From the NCBI GenBank assembly GCA_038065635.1, contig JBBTQP010000053.1, positions 1 through 32,125 on the forward strand: 32,125 bases of DNA, written 5' to 3'. This stretch comes from JAHJFW01 sp038065635 (GTDB lineage: Bacteria; Patescibacteriota; Patescibacteriia; 2-12-FULL-60-25). The translations under genes were made by a program, and so were the position numbers. The notes under the pieces were generated by a model that did not search any database, had not been told where the DNA came from, and was given only the letters and a program-made list of their open reading frames with translations. Of the stretch, positions 1 through 7,858 are shown one piece after another (position 1 is the stretch's first letter; every line of letters begins with the position of its first letter).

Positions 1-4
1 TGAT

Positions 5-517
5 ATGAAAAACATTGAGTTAAAAGTCAAGGTAGACAATATAAAACCGTTAGTTAGAAGTTTGCGCACACTAGGAGCGCACTTTGCTGGTACGCTAAAG
101 CAAAAAGACACATATTATAATTGTCATGAAGGACGTCTGAAAATTCGAGAGATAAACGGGAAGGAGTTTATGTTTATTCATTACAATCGTCCGGATACTG
201 CAAGTCATAAAATTTCTGATTTTGAGATTTTAGAGTTGACGAAGTCGCAATGCTTAAAACTAAAAAATATACTCGGTTCATCTCTTGGAATAAAAGTTAC
301 AGTCGATAAAACAAGAAAATTGTGGATGTATAAGAATACTCGGATTCATTTAGACGACGTTAATGGTTTGGGCAAGTTTCTTGAACTTGAAAGTAAGATA
401 ACGACTAGTGAAAGTCATGCAAAAAAAGAATACGATGCTCTCATTGAAGCACTTTCTCTTAATAATTTTATTAAAATAAAAAAATCGTACAGCGACCTTC
501 TTTTGGTTAAATCTTAG
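5..517 (+). CDS. CYTH-domain protein (class IV adenylate cyclase / thiamine triphosphatase-like)
   Basis: A 170-residue protein with the CYTH (CyaB/ThTPase) triphosphate-tunnel pattern. It opens with the alternating IELKVKV strand, followed by basic strands (GRLKIRE, the Arg of HYNRP, KTRKLW), the acidic strand DDVNGLGKFLELE and the C-terminal SYSDLLL motif. The family binds an organic triphosphate and a divalent metal inside a beta-barrel; members are adenylate cyclases, thiamine-triphosphatases or inorganic triphosphatases, and the substrate cannot be read from sequence. Length fits a complete single-domain member. The gene starts 4 bases into the window, just after a TGA that may end an upstream gene. 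Its codons are visibly more AT-rich than the ribosomal genes that follow, so recent acquisition is possible. It is cytoplasmic, with no signal peptide. Family call fairly sure, biochemical role open. Confidence 0.75.
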   Translation: MKNIELKVKVDNIKPLVRSLRTLGAHFAGTLKQKDTYYNCHEGRLKIREINGKEFMFIHYNRPDTASHKISDFEILELTKSQCLKLKNILGSSLGIKVTVDKTRKLWMYKNTRIHLDDVNGLGKFLELESKITTSESHAKKEYDALIEALSLNNFIKIKKSYSDLLLVKS

Positions 518-566
518 TCAATGCTGTTTTGATGTCCTTATTAAGGAGAGGAGACAACACTTGAAT

Positions 567-595
567 TTGACCAAAATTTCGTCTTGGGTTATTGT
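567..595 (+). promoter_or_regulatory. Sigma-70-type promoter of the rplJ leader
   Basis: TTGACC at 567-572 and TATTGT at 590-595 are separated by 17 bases. The expected start near 602 is exactly where the L10 leader structure begins, which supports the call. Confidence 0.6.
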
Positions 596-601
596 TTTGC
601 C

Positions 602-715
602 AACACTCAAGTCCCGAGACAGCAAGGGTCCGATAAAGGGCTTAAATTAACGCCTTGCCGAGGAGCTTTGAAGGGAGATTTCCCTTTTGGCCCACAGGAC
701 GACTGTGGGTGTTAT
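602..715 (+). ncRNA. Ribosomal protein L10 leader (autoregulatory mRNA element)
   Basis: The stretch before rplJ carries the hallmark blocks of the bacterial L10 leader: CCGAGACAGCAAG, an internal CTTAAAT, then CTTGCCGAGGAG. The arms GCAAGG (622-627) and CCTTGC (653-658) pair. Two hairpins follow, AAGGGA/TCCCTT (671-676/681-686) and CCCACAG/CTGTGGG (691-697/703-709). In known cases L10, or the L10(L12)4 complex, binds this kink-turn-bearing element and represses the rplJL operon. Here the match is by recalled consensus, so the outer helix is not established. Confidence 0.8.
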
Positions 716-739
716 TATAAAGGTCGAAATCTTAAGAGA

Positions 740-805
740 AGTAGTGGAGTAGAGGAGTAGGGAAGTAGCTTGAAGTACCGCTACTCACTACTCGCTACTC
801 ACTAT
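740..805 (+). repeat. Word-repeat hairpin before rplJ
   Basis: The left arm (740-769) is built from degenerate repeats of a GTAGTGGAGTAG-like word. The right arm (780-805) carries the inverted counterpart, CTACTCACTACTCGC-like. The loop is TTGAAGTACC. It ends 7 bases before the rplJ ATG and occupies the place where a ribosome binding site would be. Similar architectures with other words occur elsewhere in this window. Confidence 0.7.
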
Positions 806-812
806 CCAAAAT

Positions 813-1313
813 ATGCCAAAAACCAGGGATCAGAAAGCGAAAAATATTGAACTCCTTACGCAGGAGTTTAAAAAGGCGAAGTCTGTCGTGTTCGCGGATT
901 ATCAGGGGATCACCGTTGCGAAAGTCGATGAGCTCCGAAAAAAGATGCGCGAGATGAACGTGGACTACGTGGTCGCGAAAAAGACGCTTCTCTCAAAAGC
1001 GGCTGAAGGCGCTGGACTCACGATCGACATGAAAACGCTTCCGGGAATGCTCGGTGTCGCGTTCGGTCTAGAAGACGAGATCGCACCGGCTAAAGTTTTG
1101 GGCGACATGTCAAAGACTTCACCGATCAAGCTTGTAGGCGGAGTATTCGAAGGCGTCGTGATCGGCCGAGATAAGGTCGAGGCGTTGTCAAAACTTCCTT
1201 CAAAGAAAGAATTGCTCGGCATGGTCGTCGGCACCATGTACGCGCCGGTATCAGCGTTCGTTCGCGTTCTTAATTCAATTCGCGAATCGAAGGAATCGTC
1301 CGCGACAACCTAA
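813..1313 (+). CDS. rplJ: Large ribosomal subunit protein uL10
   Basis: A 166-residue protein with a clear L10 N-terminal domain: the conserved opening KNIELLTQEFKKAKSVVFADYQG-type stretch, then VDELRKKMRE and VVAKKTLLSKAAE. L10 binds 23S rRNA at the base of the stalk and carries L7/L12 dimers on its C-terminal helix. The usual partner rplL follows 34 bases downstream, so the two form one operon. The upstream L10 leader implies autogenous repression. The ATG at 813 lies after a word-repeat hairpin with no Shine-Dalgarno sequence. The C-terminus (VLNSIRESKESSATT) is short but normal. Very sure. Confidence 0.97.
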   Translation: MPKTRDQKAKNIELLTQEFKKAKSVVFADYQGITVAKVDELRKKMREMNVDYVVAKKTLLSKAAEGAGLTIDMKTLPGMLGVAFGLEDEIAPAKVLGDMSKTSPIKLVGGVFEGVVIGRDKVEALSKLPSKKELLGMVVGTMYAPVSAFVRVLNSIRESKESSATT

Positions 1314-1347
1314 TACCTAACACCTAAAACCTGTAACCTATTACTCT
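1314..1347 (+). repeat. Short word repeat between rplJ and rplL
   Basis: The 34-base spacer is made of degenerate ACCTAA/ACCTGTA/ACCTATTA words (TAATACCTAACACCTAAAAC and onward). There is no ribosome binding site. It resembles the other word-based spacers in this window but lacks an inverted arm. Confidence 0.5.
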
Positions 1348-1746
1348 ATGTCTGACGAAACGAAAGTGGTCGAGGTGCCGGAGAAGTTCAAGGAGATCGT
1401 CTCCTCGGTCGAAAAATTGTCCGTATTGGATCTCGCGGAACTCGTGAAGGTCCTTGAAGAAAAATTTGGAGTATCCGCTGCCGCGCCTGTGATGATGGCT
1501 GCAGCCGCTGGAGCCGGTGCCGCTGTTGAAGAGAAGTCTTCTTTCACGGTTGAGCTTACTGAAACTGGCGGAAACAAGATCGGCGTTATCAAGGCCGTTC
1601 GCGAAATCACAGGCTTGGGCTTGAAGGAAGCCAAAGATATCGTGGACGCTGCGCCGAAGGTCGTGAAGGAAGATGTTGCGAAAGCCGAAGCTGAAGAAAT
1701 GAAAAAGAAAATCGAAGAGGCTGGAGGAAAAGCGACACTGAAATAA
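1348..1746 (+). CDS. rplL: Large ribosomal subunit protein bL12 (L7/L12)
   Basis: A 132-residue stalk protein. It has the N-terminal dimerisation helices (SSVEKLSVLDLAELVKVLEE), an Ala/Gly-rich hinge (AAAPVMMAAAAGAGA) and the conserved C-terminal factor-binding domain with KIGVIKAVREITGLGLKEAK and VDAAPKVVKE. L12 dimers recruit and activate the translational GTPases. It is translated from the same message as rplJ and is followed by a strong palindromic terminator. No unusual feature beyond the missing Shine-Dalgarno sequence. Confidence 0.97.
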   Translation: MSDETKVVEVPEKFKEIVSSVEKLSVLDLAELVKVLEEKFGVSAAAPVMMAAAAGAGAAVEEKSSFTVELTETGGNKIGVIKAVREITGLGLKEAKDIVDAAPKVVKEDVAKAEAEEMKKKIEEAGGKATLK

Positions 1747-1769
1747 TCCAGTAAAGACTGGAAATCAGT

Positions 1770-1807
1770 TTACAGAAAAATGTACCGATCGGTACATTTT
1801 TCTGTAA
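1770..1807 (+). terminator. Perfect 38-bp palindrome, terminator of rplJL
   Basis: TTACAGAAAAATGTACCGAT is followed immediately by its exact inverse, centred between 1788 and 1789. The distal arm carries a TTTTT run. It lies 24 bases after the rplL stop, in a convergent gap, so it probably ends the rplJL transcript and could act in both directions. Confidence 0.65.
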
Positions 1808-1847
1808 TGCGAGATATTTAGGTTTTTTATTTTATGCAATATCGCGG

Positions 1848-1944
1848 AGCTCGATAGCATAAAAAAAACAATTTTCTCGCTGCGGAACTCGCTTCGCTCA
1901 AACAGTCCTCGCTTCGATAATTATTTTTTTTATGCTGTCGAGCT
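1848..1944. repeat. Long inverted repeat in the convergent rplL / minus-strand gap
   Basis: The arm at 1848-1873 (AGCTCGATAGCAT followed by an A-run and CAATT) is inverted at 1918-1944 (AATTA, T-run, ATGCTGTCGAGCT). The arms enclose a Ser/Arg-like GCTTCGCT-rich core. The A-run and T-run flanks would suit a bidirectional terminator for the convergent neighbours. The right arm ends 7 bases from the stop of the minus-strand gene. Confidence 0.55.
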
Positions 1945-1950
1945 TTGGAG

Positions 1951-4023
1951 TTAGGGGAGTGAAATCAGTAGGAGTCTCGTTCCGTCCACCACCAATAGTC
2001 TTCTGTCCGCTTCGTTTCCGTCTATATCTCGTGGGCCGGTGAATTCGGATGACGTGAGTTGCGCTTTTAGTGTTCCGTCTTTGTTGAAGAGAAGTATTCG
2101 TTTTTCTGCCGGGTCAGCAACGGCTATTTTTGTCGCATCCGCGCTTGTCCAAATTGCCGATGCGGCGCGGAGAGGTGGGTCTACGGAGACGAATCCGAAA
2201 GCTTCTTGTCCTCCTGAGAGGAAGCGCGATACCGTTCCATCCGCCTTTAAGATGTATACGTTGCTATCGATTGCGATTCCAACCGAACCCGCTAAGTCCG
2301 ATGTCGACGCTTTGATATATGACTGTTCGCCGCCAAACCCTCCTGAAGCCGACGATGCGCGCCATATCTGTCCGGATGATCCGTCGAGAGTATATGCGCG
2401 GCCGCCGTAAATCAGGAAGTCTGTCGTGCTCGATGCTCGAGGATTTGAAGTAAGCTTACTAACGACGTCGGTTTGAAGATTTACGGCGTAAAGATTGCCG
2501 TTCGATGAAGAGAAGACTACGGACGAAGCACCGAGTGTACCGCTTGTAATTTTGTCAGCGCCAGATGGGAGAGGAATTTTTTTTGTTGTTTTGTTCGATA
2601 TGTCGATTTTTAAGACAGTGTTTTCCGTGAGGTCTACAACGTATGCCGCACCGGCGGCAAGAACCGGCGCTACCAGCATCCCGTCGGACGCGCCGGAAAG
2701 AGCGGTGAGTTCGATTGGCTCAACCGCCTGTATTTTTCGCAAACGCTCCTTCAATTGATCCAGTTCTTTTTTCAGCCCGTCGATTTTGCCGGCATGGTCC
2801 GATTTTGTAGTGTCGAGTTGCGAAATCAGTTGATCCGCCGTTTCGATATATTTTTTCGCTCGCGCATCGTTGGCGTAAACCAGATCCGATTCCGCGCGAT
2901 CGCGGTTGTCTCGCGCTTCCTTAAACGTTGCCGTCCAGGCAGCTTCCTGACTCGCGACCGTTTTACTGTGTTTCCAGAATCCGGTTGAAATAATAACTAT
3001 CACAAGAGCAGCTCCGACTCCGATAAGCAAACGTTTGCGTTTTTTTGTGAATACGCTTCCATGACCAGCGCTCATTCCGCGCAAACTTGTCATCAAAGCA
3101 ATATCTTTCGGGCGATGAGCTTGTACGAGCGCGCGAAGTTTGCGAAGAATGCCAAATACTCCTCCGATTGGGGGACGAGGTTTTTTCGGAATTTGATTCG
3201 ATGATGGAGATATGACCGGTGAGAGATTTTGTTCCGTATAGTGTTCGGTTTCGAGGAGTTTTTGTACCGATGCCGTGCTTTTATTGGTTTCTTCCGGCTC
3301 GGGCGCTGGTTTTGGTTCCAATGTTTCTAGCTCGCAACATGCTACGACTGCGGCTACGAAATCATCAGGAATACCTCGCGATTCAAGATCTTGTTTTATT
3401 TCGAGCGCGGCAGAAACAGGAGGCATCGTTGTCAGGCGTTCCTTGATCCGCAGTTCGTTTCGCAATCGTTCCAAGTTAAGAGTGCCTGCAATCAAAATAT
3501 CTCCGGCTTTCATATCGCCGCAGATGAGTGCCGTAAACGGTTTTTTCAAATCCATTTCCGCCGGTTGATCCAATGATCCGAATAGGTCGAATGTCCTATA
3601 TGATCCGTCTTCCTGTTTTTGCAGAAACAGGTTCATCAGCCGTCCGTGTCCGGTTAGACATATGTGATCCTGTGACAGTTCCATAATAAAAAGGTTGACG
3701 CGGCTCCATGCGAGGGGAGTCGGTTCACCTTCCAAGAAAGCGGCCACGGCTTCGTTTATTCGTTGTATGAGTTTTTCGAATCGCGCCACTGGGTCGGTCT
3801 CGACTGCGGCTATCAAGTGTCGTGTTTGCTCGGTCGTCGCATTGATTACATCAAGTAGTCGTTCGTACGAGTAAACGGTCGACGCGATCTCTGCCAAGAT
3901 GAGGAGAGTTGTGCCTTTCTTTTTTTGCCCGTTGCCCTCATATCGAAAAATTCCAAGGATTTTTTCATCCGTTGGGCTTTTTGCCACTTCTATCTCTGCA
4001 ATGCGGAATTGTTGCTCAATCAT
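1951..4023 (-). CDS. Membrane protein with PP2C-like N-terminal domain and predicted beta-propeller
   Basis: A 690-residue protein with three parts. The N-terminal ~230 residues resemble a divergent PP2C/SpoIIE-type fold: ICLTGHGRLMNLFLQ, LICGDMKAGDILIAGT and ESRGIPDDFVAAVVA look like its late strands. The metal-binding aspartates are not clearly present, so it may be inactive. After a Pro/Lys-rich linker there is one transmembrane helix (RLLIGVGAALVIVIISTGFW, about residue 330), then a charged coiled coil (about 355-420). The C-terminal half has repeated strands with Asn/Gly turns (NGNLYAVNLQTD, DGTVSRFLSGG, DGTLKAQLTS) typical of a propeller. The topology would put the phosphatase-like part in the cytoplasm and the propeller outside. 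A -10 TATAAT lies at 4054-4059 on this strand. Function unknown; domain calls by pattern only. Confidence 0.6.
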   Translation of the reverse strand: MIEQQFRIAEIEVAKSPTDEKILGIFRYEGNGQKKKGTTLLILAEIASTVYSYERLLDVINATTEQTRHLIAAVETDPVARFEKLIQRINEAVAAFLEGEPTPLAWSRVNLFIMELSQDHICLTGHGRLMNLFLQKQEDGSYRTFDLFGSLDQPAEMDLKKPFTALICGDMKAGDILIAGTLNLERLRNELRIKERLTTMPPVSAALEIKQDLESRGIPDDFVAAVVACCELETLEPKPAPEPEETNKSTASVQKLLETEHYTEQNLSPVISPSSNQIPKKPRPPIGGVFGILRKLRALVQAHRPKDIALMTSLRGMSAGHGSVFTKKRKRLLIGVGAALVIVIISTGFWKHSKTVASQEAAWTATFKEARDNRDRAESDLVYANDARAKKYIETADQLISQLDTTKSDHAGKIDGLKKELDQLKERLRKIQAVEPIELTALSGASDGMLVAPVLAAGAAYVVDLTENTVLKIDISNKTTKKIPLPSGADKITSGTLGASSVVFSSSNGNLYAVNLQTDVVSKLTSNPRASSTTDFLIYGGRAYTLDGSSGQIWRASSASGGFGGEQSYIKASTSDLAGSVGIAIDSNVYILKADGTVSRFLSGGQEAFGFVSVDPPLRAASAIWTSADATKIAVADPAEKRILLFNKDGTLKAQLTSSEFTGPRDIDGNEADRRLLVVDGTRLLLISLP

Positions 4024-4053
4024 GCTTTTTTTGGAAAACTTCGTCTCGTGTTG

Positions 4054-4059
4054 ATTATA
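4054..4059 (-). promoter_or_regulatory. -10 element of the minus-strand propeller gene
   Basis: TATAAT on the minus strand, 30 bases upstream of the ATG at 4023. No good -35 was seen. The predicted leader is about 24 bases and has no Shine-Dalgarno sequence. Confidence 0.45.
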
Positions 4060-4156
4060 CGTAATGATGCCCCACCCGTATATCCTATGACAAACGCGAG
4101 TATGTGTTTACCCTCTTGTCAAGACGTCGGGAGCAGGGCAGGATATAGGGGTAAAT

Positions 4157-4744
4157 ATGCTTGAACACTTATTTGGGTCAAATACCCGCGTGAAGCTTTT
4201 GACGCTGTTCGTTCACCACCCGACGCAGCCGTTTTTCGTCAGAGAGCTTACGCGCAGGATTGATACTCAAATCAACGCCGTTCGCCGCGAATTGGAGAAT
4301 CTTGTTGAGCTCGGATTGGTCAATGCGGCGGATGCTCCGGTTGGAGGCAAGAGTCAGGCGGGATTGAAAAAGAAATATTACAAGATGAACGAAAATTTTC
4401 CGCTCATGAACGAGATCCGTACGCTCATAACCAAAGCTCACGTTCTTATGGAGCGACGTCTTGATCGGGAAATCAGCGCGTTGGGAGGGGATGTGCAATA
4501 TGCTGCGTTGCTCGGAGTGTTCATCGGAAAGCCCGGATCGCCTGTTGATCTTTTTCTGGTAGGGTCAATCGATCAAAAGGCTACGACAGCTTTCGTACAG
4601 CGACTGGAGAAGGAGTTGGGGGTTGAGATTAATTTCAATTGCATGACCACGCAGGACTATATTTATCGCAAAGAGGTGGCCGATCGTTTTCTTTGTAGTA
4701 TTCTTGAAGCGCCAAAGAGCGTGATCATAAACAAGATAGATTAG
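4157..4744 (+). CDS. Winged-helix transcriptional regulator with C-terminal nucleotidyltransferase-like domain
   Basis: A 195-residue protein. Residues 1-75 form a winged helix (GSNTRVKLLTLFVHHPTQPF, then VRELTRRIDTQINAVRRELE as the recognition region, then KKKYYKMNE as the wing). The remainder (VQYAALLGVFIGKPGSPVDLFLVGS, KELGVEINFNCMT, DYIYRKEVADRFLCSIL) looks like the minimal nucleotidyltransferase fold often fused to such regulators, with GS and D-x-x-L remnants. Whether it transfers nucleotides is doubtful. It is divergent from the propeller gene and 10 bases ahead of the TsaB-like gene, so it may control either side. No Shine-Dalgarno sequence. Specific targets cannot be inferred. Confidence 0.65.
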   Translation: MLEHLFGSNTRVKLLTLFVHHPTQPFFVRELTRRIDTQINAVRRELENLVELGLVNAADAPVGGKSQAGLKKKYYKMNENFPLMNEIRTLITKAHVLMERRLDREISALGGDVQYAALLGVFIGKPGSPVDLFLVGSIDQKATTAFVQRLEKELGVEINFNCMTTQDYIYRKEVADRFLCSILEAPKSVIINKID

Positions 4745-4754
4745 GGATGAAATT

Positions 4755-5159
4755 ATGTGGTTGTTCATTGACACTTCGGAGGTTGGGCGAATTCGCTTCG
4801 GGCTTTTGAAATCCGATCGAAATCACATATGGAAAGTTGTGGCTAGAAGTGGATCTTTGTTGCCACGCATCGCCATGAGGATAGGCCTCGCCACCGTCAA
4901 AAAGGTTAAAGGAGTCGTAGTGGTTTCCGGACCGGGTTCGTTTTCTTCGGTACGCGGTGGAGTTATTGTCGCAAATTTGTTGTCACGGTTCTTGTCCGTC
5001 CCTATTATCGGCATTACTCAAGATCAAGCAGTCGATTTTCCGGCACTCACGCGTCGCGTTTTTGCAGGAGAGCTGTCGCCAACGCAATTCGTCGCTCCAA
5101 TATATTCGCAAGAACCGAATATCACGGTGGCTCGCGAAACTTGTCACATAAAAACATGA
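4755..5159 (+). CDS. tsaB: Minimal TsaB-like protein (tRNA t6A biosynthesis)
   Basis: A 134-residue protein with TsaB marks: the N-terminal LFIDTSEVGRIRFGLL strand pair of the ASKHA fold, the signature VVVVSGPGSFSSVRGGVIVANLLS, and a C-terminal PIYSQEPNIT like the usual TsaB ending. TsaB scaffolds TsaD and TsaE when threonylcarbamoyl is placed on A37 of ANN-decoding tRNAs. E. coli TsaB is about 230 residues; this one keeps the N-terminal lobe and the tail but has lost most of the second lobe, a shortening also seen in CPR bacteria. Its TGA overlaps the ATG of the next gene (ATGA), so the two are translationally coupled. It could be a TsaB remnant rather than a working one. Confidence 0.7.
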   Translation: MWLFIDTSEVGRIRFGLLKSDRNHIWKVVARSGSLLPRIAMRIGLATVKKVKGVVVVSGPGSFSSVRGGVIVANLLSRFLSVPIIGITQDQAVDFPALTRRVFAGELSPTQFVAPIYSQEPNITVARETCHIKT

Positions 5160-6646
5160 CAGAAAAGAACTGGAAATATCGCGCTTTCGAAATACTTCCT
5201 GGCGCGCTCGTATGGACCACGCTTATCGCTTCGGTTGTTCTTTCTTTTATCCGGCCGCTTTGGGTCGTATATTTCGTTATCGTCTTTGATCTCTACTGGT
5301 TGTTTCGCGTGACATATTCAATCCCGTTCATTTTAATTTCCTGGTACAGGTTCCAACGCGCATCTCGTACTGATTGGCAGAAATTGGCCGTGACCAAGCC
5401 TGGTTATGACCGGATTCGGCACGTAGTTTTTCTACCGACATACAAAGAAGACATTGGCGTCATTCGCGGAACATTGAATTCGATTCTGGCTTCCGCCTTT
5501 CCATCCGACCGGATGATAATCGTTTTGGCGGGGGAGGAGCGGGATGCTGAAAGATTCAATGCTTCGGCCGCGCAATTGCAGCGAGAATACGCCGGAAAGT
5601 TTTTTCGTTTATTTACAACCGTTCATCCGAAAGATTTGCCGGAAGAAATTCCCGGGAAAGGATCAAACCTGAATTTTTCCGGCAAAGCAATATTACCGAA
5701 GATAGACGAACTGGGTCTTGCGTACGACGACGTGATTGTTTCATCGTTCGACGTGGACACAATGATCCACCCGCATTATTTTTCCTGTCTCACTTATCTT
5801 TATCTCTCCGAACCCGAACCGACTCGCGCGTCGTATCAACCGGTACCGCTTTACAACAACAATTTGTGGGAGTCGCCGGCTGCGGTTCGCGTTGCAATGT
5901 ACGGCACCACGTTTTGGTTGATGGGAGAGTTGTCACGGCCCGAAGGCGCGATGACTTTCTCTTCTCACTCCATGAGTTTGCGAATGCTTGTGGACGTAGG
6001 ATTTTGGCAGAAGGATATTGTGAGCGAAGATTCTCGTATCTTCATCCAAGCGCTTTTGAAATATCACGGCGACTATCACGTCGTGCCAATCTATCTTCCG
6101 GTTTCAATGGATACTGTGATGACCGGCGGTTATTGGAAGGCGCTTCCCGCTTTGTATAAGCAGATTCGGCGCTGGGCGTGGGGAGTGGAAAACATTCCGT
6201 TCATGGCTCGCGCGTTCGCGGCTGATCGTCAGATGCCTTTTGGAGTTAAATTCAGCTTCATGTGGAAGCAGATCGAGGGAATGTACACTTGGGCGACCGC
6301 GCCCATGCTGATTTTTATCTTGGGACGTTTGCCGTTTTGGGTGGCGCCTGAAAGATTTCGTGAGTTCGCAATTTTTCAAAACACTCCGTTCACGCTCCAG
6401 TGGCTCATGCGTTTCGCCATGGTCGGCGTGTTCATCTCGGCCGCTCTCGCTGCTACGCTTTTGCCTCGAAGACCGAGCAACATGCCGGTACACCGCGCGT
6501 TTATCGTTACGCTTTTGCAGTGGCTGTTATTGCCCGTCACGTTCGTGTTGTTCGGAGCTATTCCCGCAATCGACGCGCAAACACGATTGATGCTCGGCAA
6601 GCCTTTAGGATTCAACGTGTCGCCGAAAAGAAAAACAGAGGTATGA
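5156..6646 (+). CDS. Membrane glycosyltransferase, family 2 (cellulose-synthase-like)
   Basis: About 496 residues. Two N-terminal transmembrane helices (LVWTTLIASVVLSFI, LWVVYFVIVFDLYWLF) precede a GT-A domain with VVFLPTYKEDIGVI, the DxD-type motif SSFDVDTMIHPHY, the SEDSRIF acidic motif and the QxxRW motif QIRRWAWG. Three or four C-terminal helices follow. This order matches processive or polyprenyl-linked beta-glycosyltransferases of family 2, which use a nucleotide sugar at the inner membrane face. I chose the ATG at 5156 because it overlaps the upstream stop as ATGA; an in-frame TTG at 5141 would add five residues. Substrate unknown. It probably heads the polysaccharide gene set here. 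Confidence 0.85.
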   Translation: MTEKNWKYRAFEILPGALVWTTLIASVVLSFIRPLWVVYFVIVFDLYWLFRVTYSIPFILISWYRFQRASRTDWQKLAVTKPGYDRIRHVVFLPTYKEDIGVIRGTLNSILASAFPSDRMIIVLAGEERDAERFNASAAQLQREYAGKFFRLFTTVHPKDLPEEIPGKGSNLNFSGKAILPKIDELGLAYDDVIVSSFDVDTMIHPHYFSCLTYLYLSEPEPTRASYQPVPLYNNNLWESPAAVRVAMYGTTFWLMGELSRPEGAMTFSSHSMSLRMLVDVGFWQKDIVSEDSRIFIQALLKYHGDYHVVPIYLPVSMDTVMTGGYWKALPALYKQIRRWAWGVENIPFMARAFAADRQMPFGVKFSFMWKQIEGMYTWATAPMLIFILGRLPFWVAPERFREFAIFQNTPFTLQWLMRFAMVGVFISAALAATLLPRRPSNMPVHRAFIVTLLQWLLLPVTFVLFGAIPAIDAQTRLMLGKPLGFNVSPKRKTEV

Positions 6647-6656
6647 GTTATTTATT

Positions 6657-6797
6657 GTCATTGCGAGCACATATCCTAAAAGTGCGTGGCAATCTTATCT
6701 CTCCGTCATTGCGAGCCCCAGCAGGGGCGTGGCAATCTAATCAGACAAGATATCACTTTTATTAGATTGCCACGTCGTTGCTACTCCTCGCAATGAC
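6657..6797. repeat. REP-like unit plus REPIN-like inverted doublet
   Basis: A single unit (6657-6695, GTCATTGCGAGC...GCGTGGCAATCTTA) precedes a doublet. In the doublet GTCATTGCGAGCCCCAGCAG... (6705-6741) faces ...CTACTCCTCGCAATGAC (6761-6797) across an AT-rich loop (CAGACAAGATATCACTTTT). The whole folds as a long hairpin between two glycosyltransferase genes. The same sequence recurs at 27293-27385. Confidence 0.9.
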
Positions 6798-6805
6798 AGT
6801 AAGAT

Positions 6806-7858
6806 ATGGATGAAGCCAAACGTCTTGTAGTAAACATTGTCACGTGGAATTCCGCGCGGTATTTGCCGAATCTATTCGCGTCTCTTGATGAACAGGATAC
6901 GCAAGATTTTACCGTGACCGTGGTTGATAACGCTTCGAACGACGAGACTGTTTCGTGGTTGCTGGAGGCGAGGCAGGATGCGGTGTTGTTACGAAATGTC
7001 CGTAACCGCGGATTTTCCGGCGCGCATAACCAAGGAATAGAGCTTGCGCTGTCGCGCTGGGGGAACCAGAATCTGGATAGGCATTATGTGCTTATAACAA
7101 ATCCGGATCTTGAATTTTCATCGACAGCTATTCGCGTACTTATTTCATACATGGAGGCGCATCCCGAAGTCGGCGCTTGTGGCCCCAAGCTTCTTCGTGC
7201 GATAGCGCGGACTGACGAAGACCAGGAGATGTCGGAGAGTTCGCGAACTGACATGATCGATTCCACCGGATTACTGATCAAGAAATCTCGCTGCGTGGTT
7301 GATCGCGGATCCGGAGAGAAAGATAACGGGCAGTATGATAATGCCGATGAAGTTTTCGGCTTGAGCGGAGCGTGCGTTTTGTATCGCGCTTCGGTTTTGG
7401 CGGCGGTGAAAGTAGGCGCGGAATATTTTGACGAGGATTTTTTCGCGTATCTCGAAGACGTTGATTTGGCTTGGCGCATCCGCTTGCTCGGTTTTCAGGC
7501 GCGGCTAGTTCCGCAGGCAGTCGCATGGCATTATCGCCGCGTACCGTCATCTCCGCGATCAGGATGGCTCGCATCATGGTCGGCACGGCGCTCTCGTTCG
7601 CCGTCCGTAAATTATTTGTCCACTCGCAATCGCGGCTGGATGCTGGTGAAAAACGAGAGCGTAATAGACTTGATTCTTCATATGCCATGGTGGCTGCCGT
7701 ACGAAGCGGCGAAACTTGTCGCATCGATACTTTCTATGTCACAGATAAAGGGACAGATCGCGTCGCTTATGGGAATGCCGAAGATGCTTGTGAAGCGATC
7801 GAAGATTCGGAAACATAGGCGCGCAAAACGACGTGAGATGCGACGATGGTTTGTATGA
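6806..7858 (+). CDS. Glycosyltransferase family 2 (rhamnosyltransferase-like)
   Basis: A 350-residue protein with a GT-A fold. It has the opening VVNIVTWNSARYLPNLF, VDNASNDETVSW, the GFSGAHNQG loop, the metal-site motif TNPDLEF, and the late acidic motif DEDFFAYLEDVDLAWRIRLLGF. The set resembles WbbL-type rhamnosyltransferases that extend O-antigen or wall polysaccharides from dTDP-sugars. There is no strong transmembrane segment; a basic C-terminal tail (RSKIRKHRRAKRREMRR) may hold it at the membrane. It follows a REPIN by 8 bases and overlaps the next glycosyltransferase as ATGA. Donor and acceptor are not inferable. Confidence 0.85.
   Translation: MDEAKRLVVNIVTWNSARYLPNLFASLDEQDTQDFTVTVVDNASNDETVSWLLEARQDAVLLRNVRNRGFSGAHNQGIELALSRWGNQNLDRHYVLITNPDLEFSSTAIRVLISYMEAHPEVGACGPKLLRAIARTDEDQEMSESSRTDMIDSTGLLIKKSRCVVDRGSGEKDNGQYDNADEVFGLSGACVLYRASVLAAVKVGAEYFDEDFFAYLEDVDLAWRIRLLGFQARLVPQAVAWHYRRVPSSPRSGWLASWSARRSRSPSVNYLSTRNRGWMLVKNESVIDLILHMPWWLPYEAAKLVASILSMSQIKGQIASLMGMPKMLVKRSKIRKHRRAKRREMRRWFV

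Noticed and set aside
5141..5155. TTG start for the membrane glycosyltransferase
   Set aside because: The ATG at 5156 forms the usual ATGA overlap with the TsaB stop.
7278..7724. Antisense open frames in the glycosyltransferase genes
   Set aside because: Shadows of genes with clear GT2 motifs, with no recognisable product of their own.
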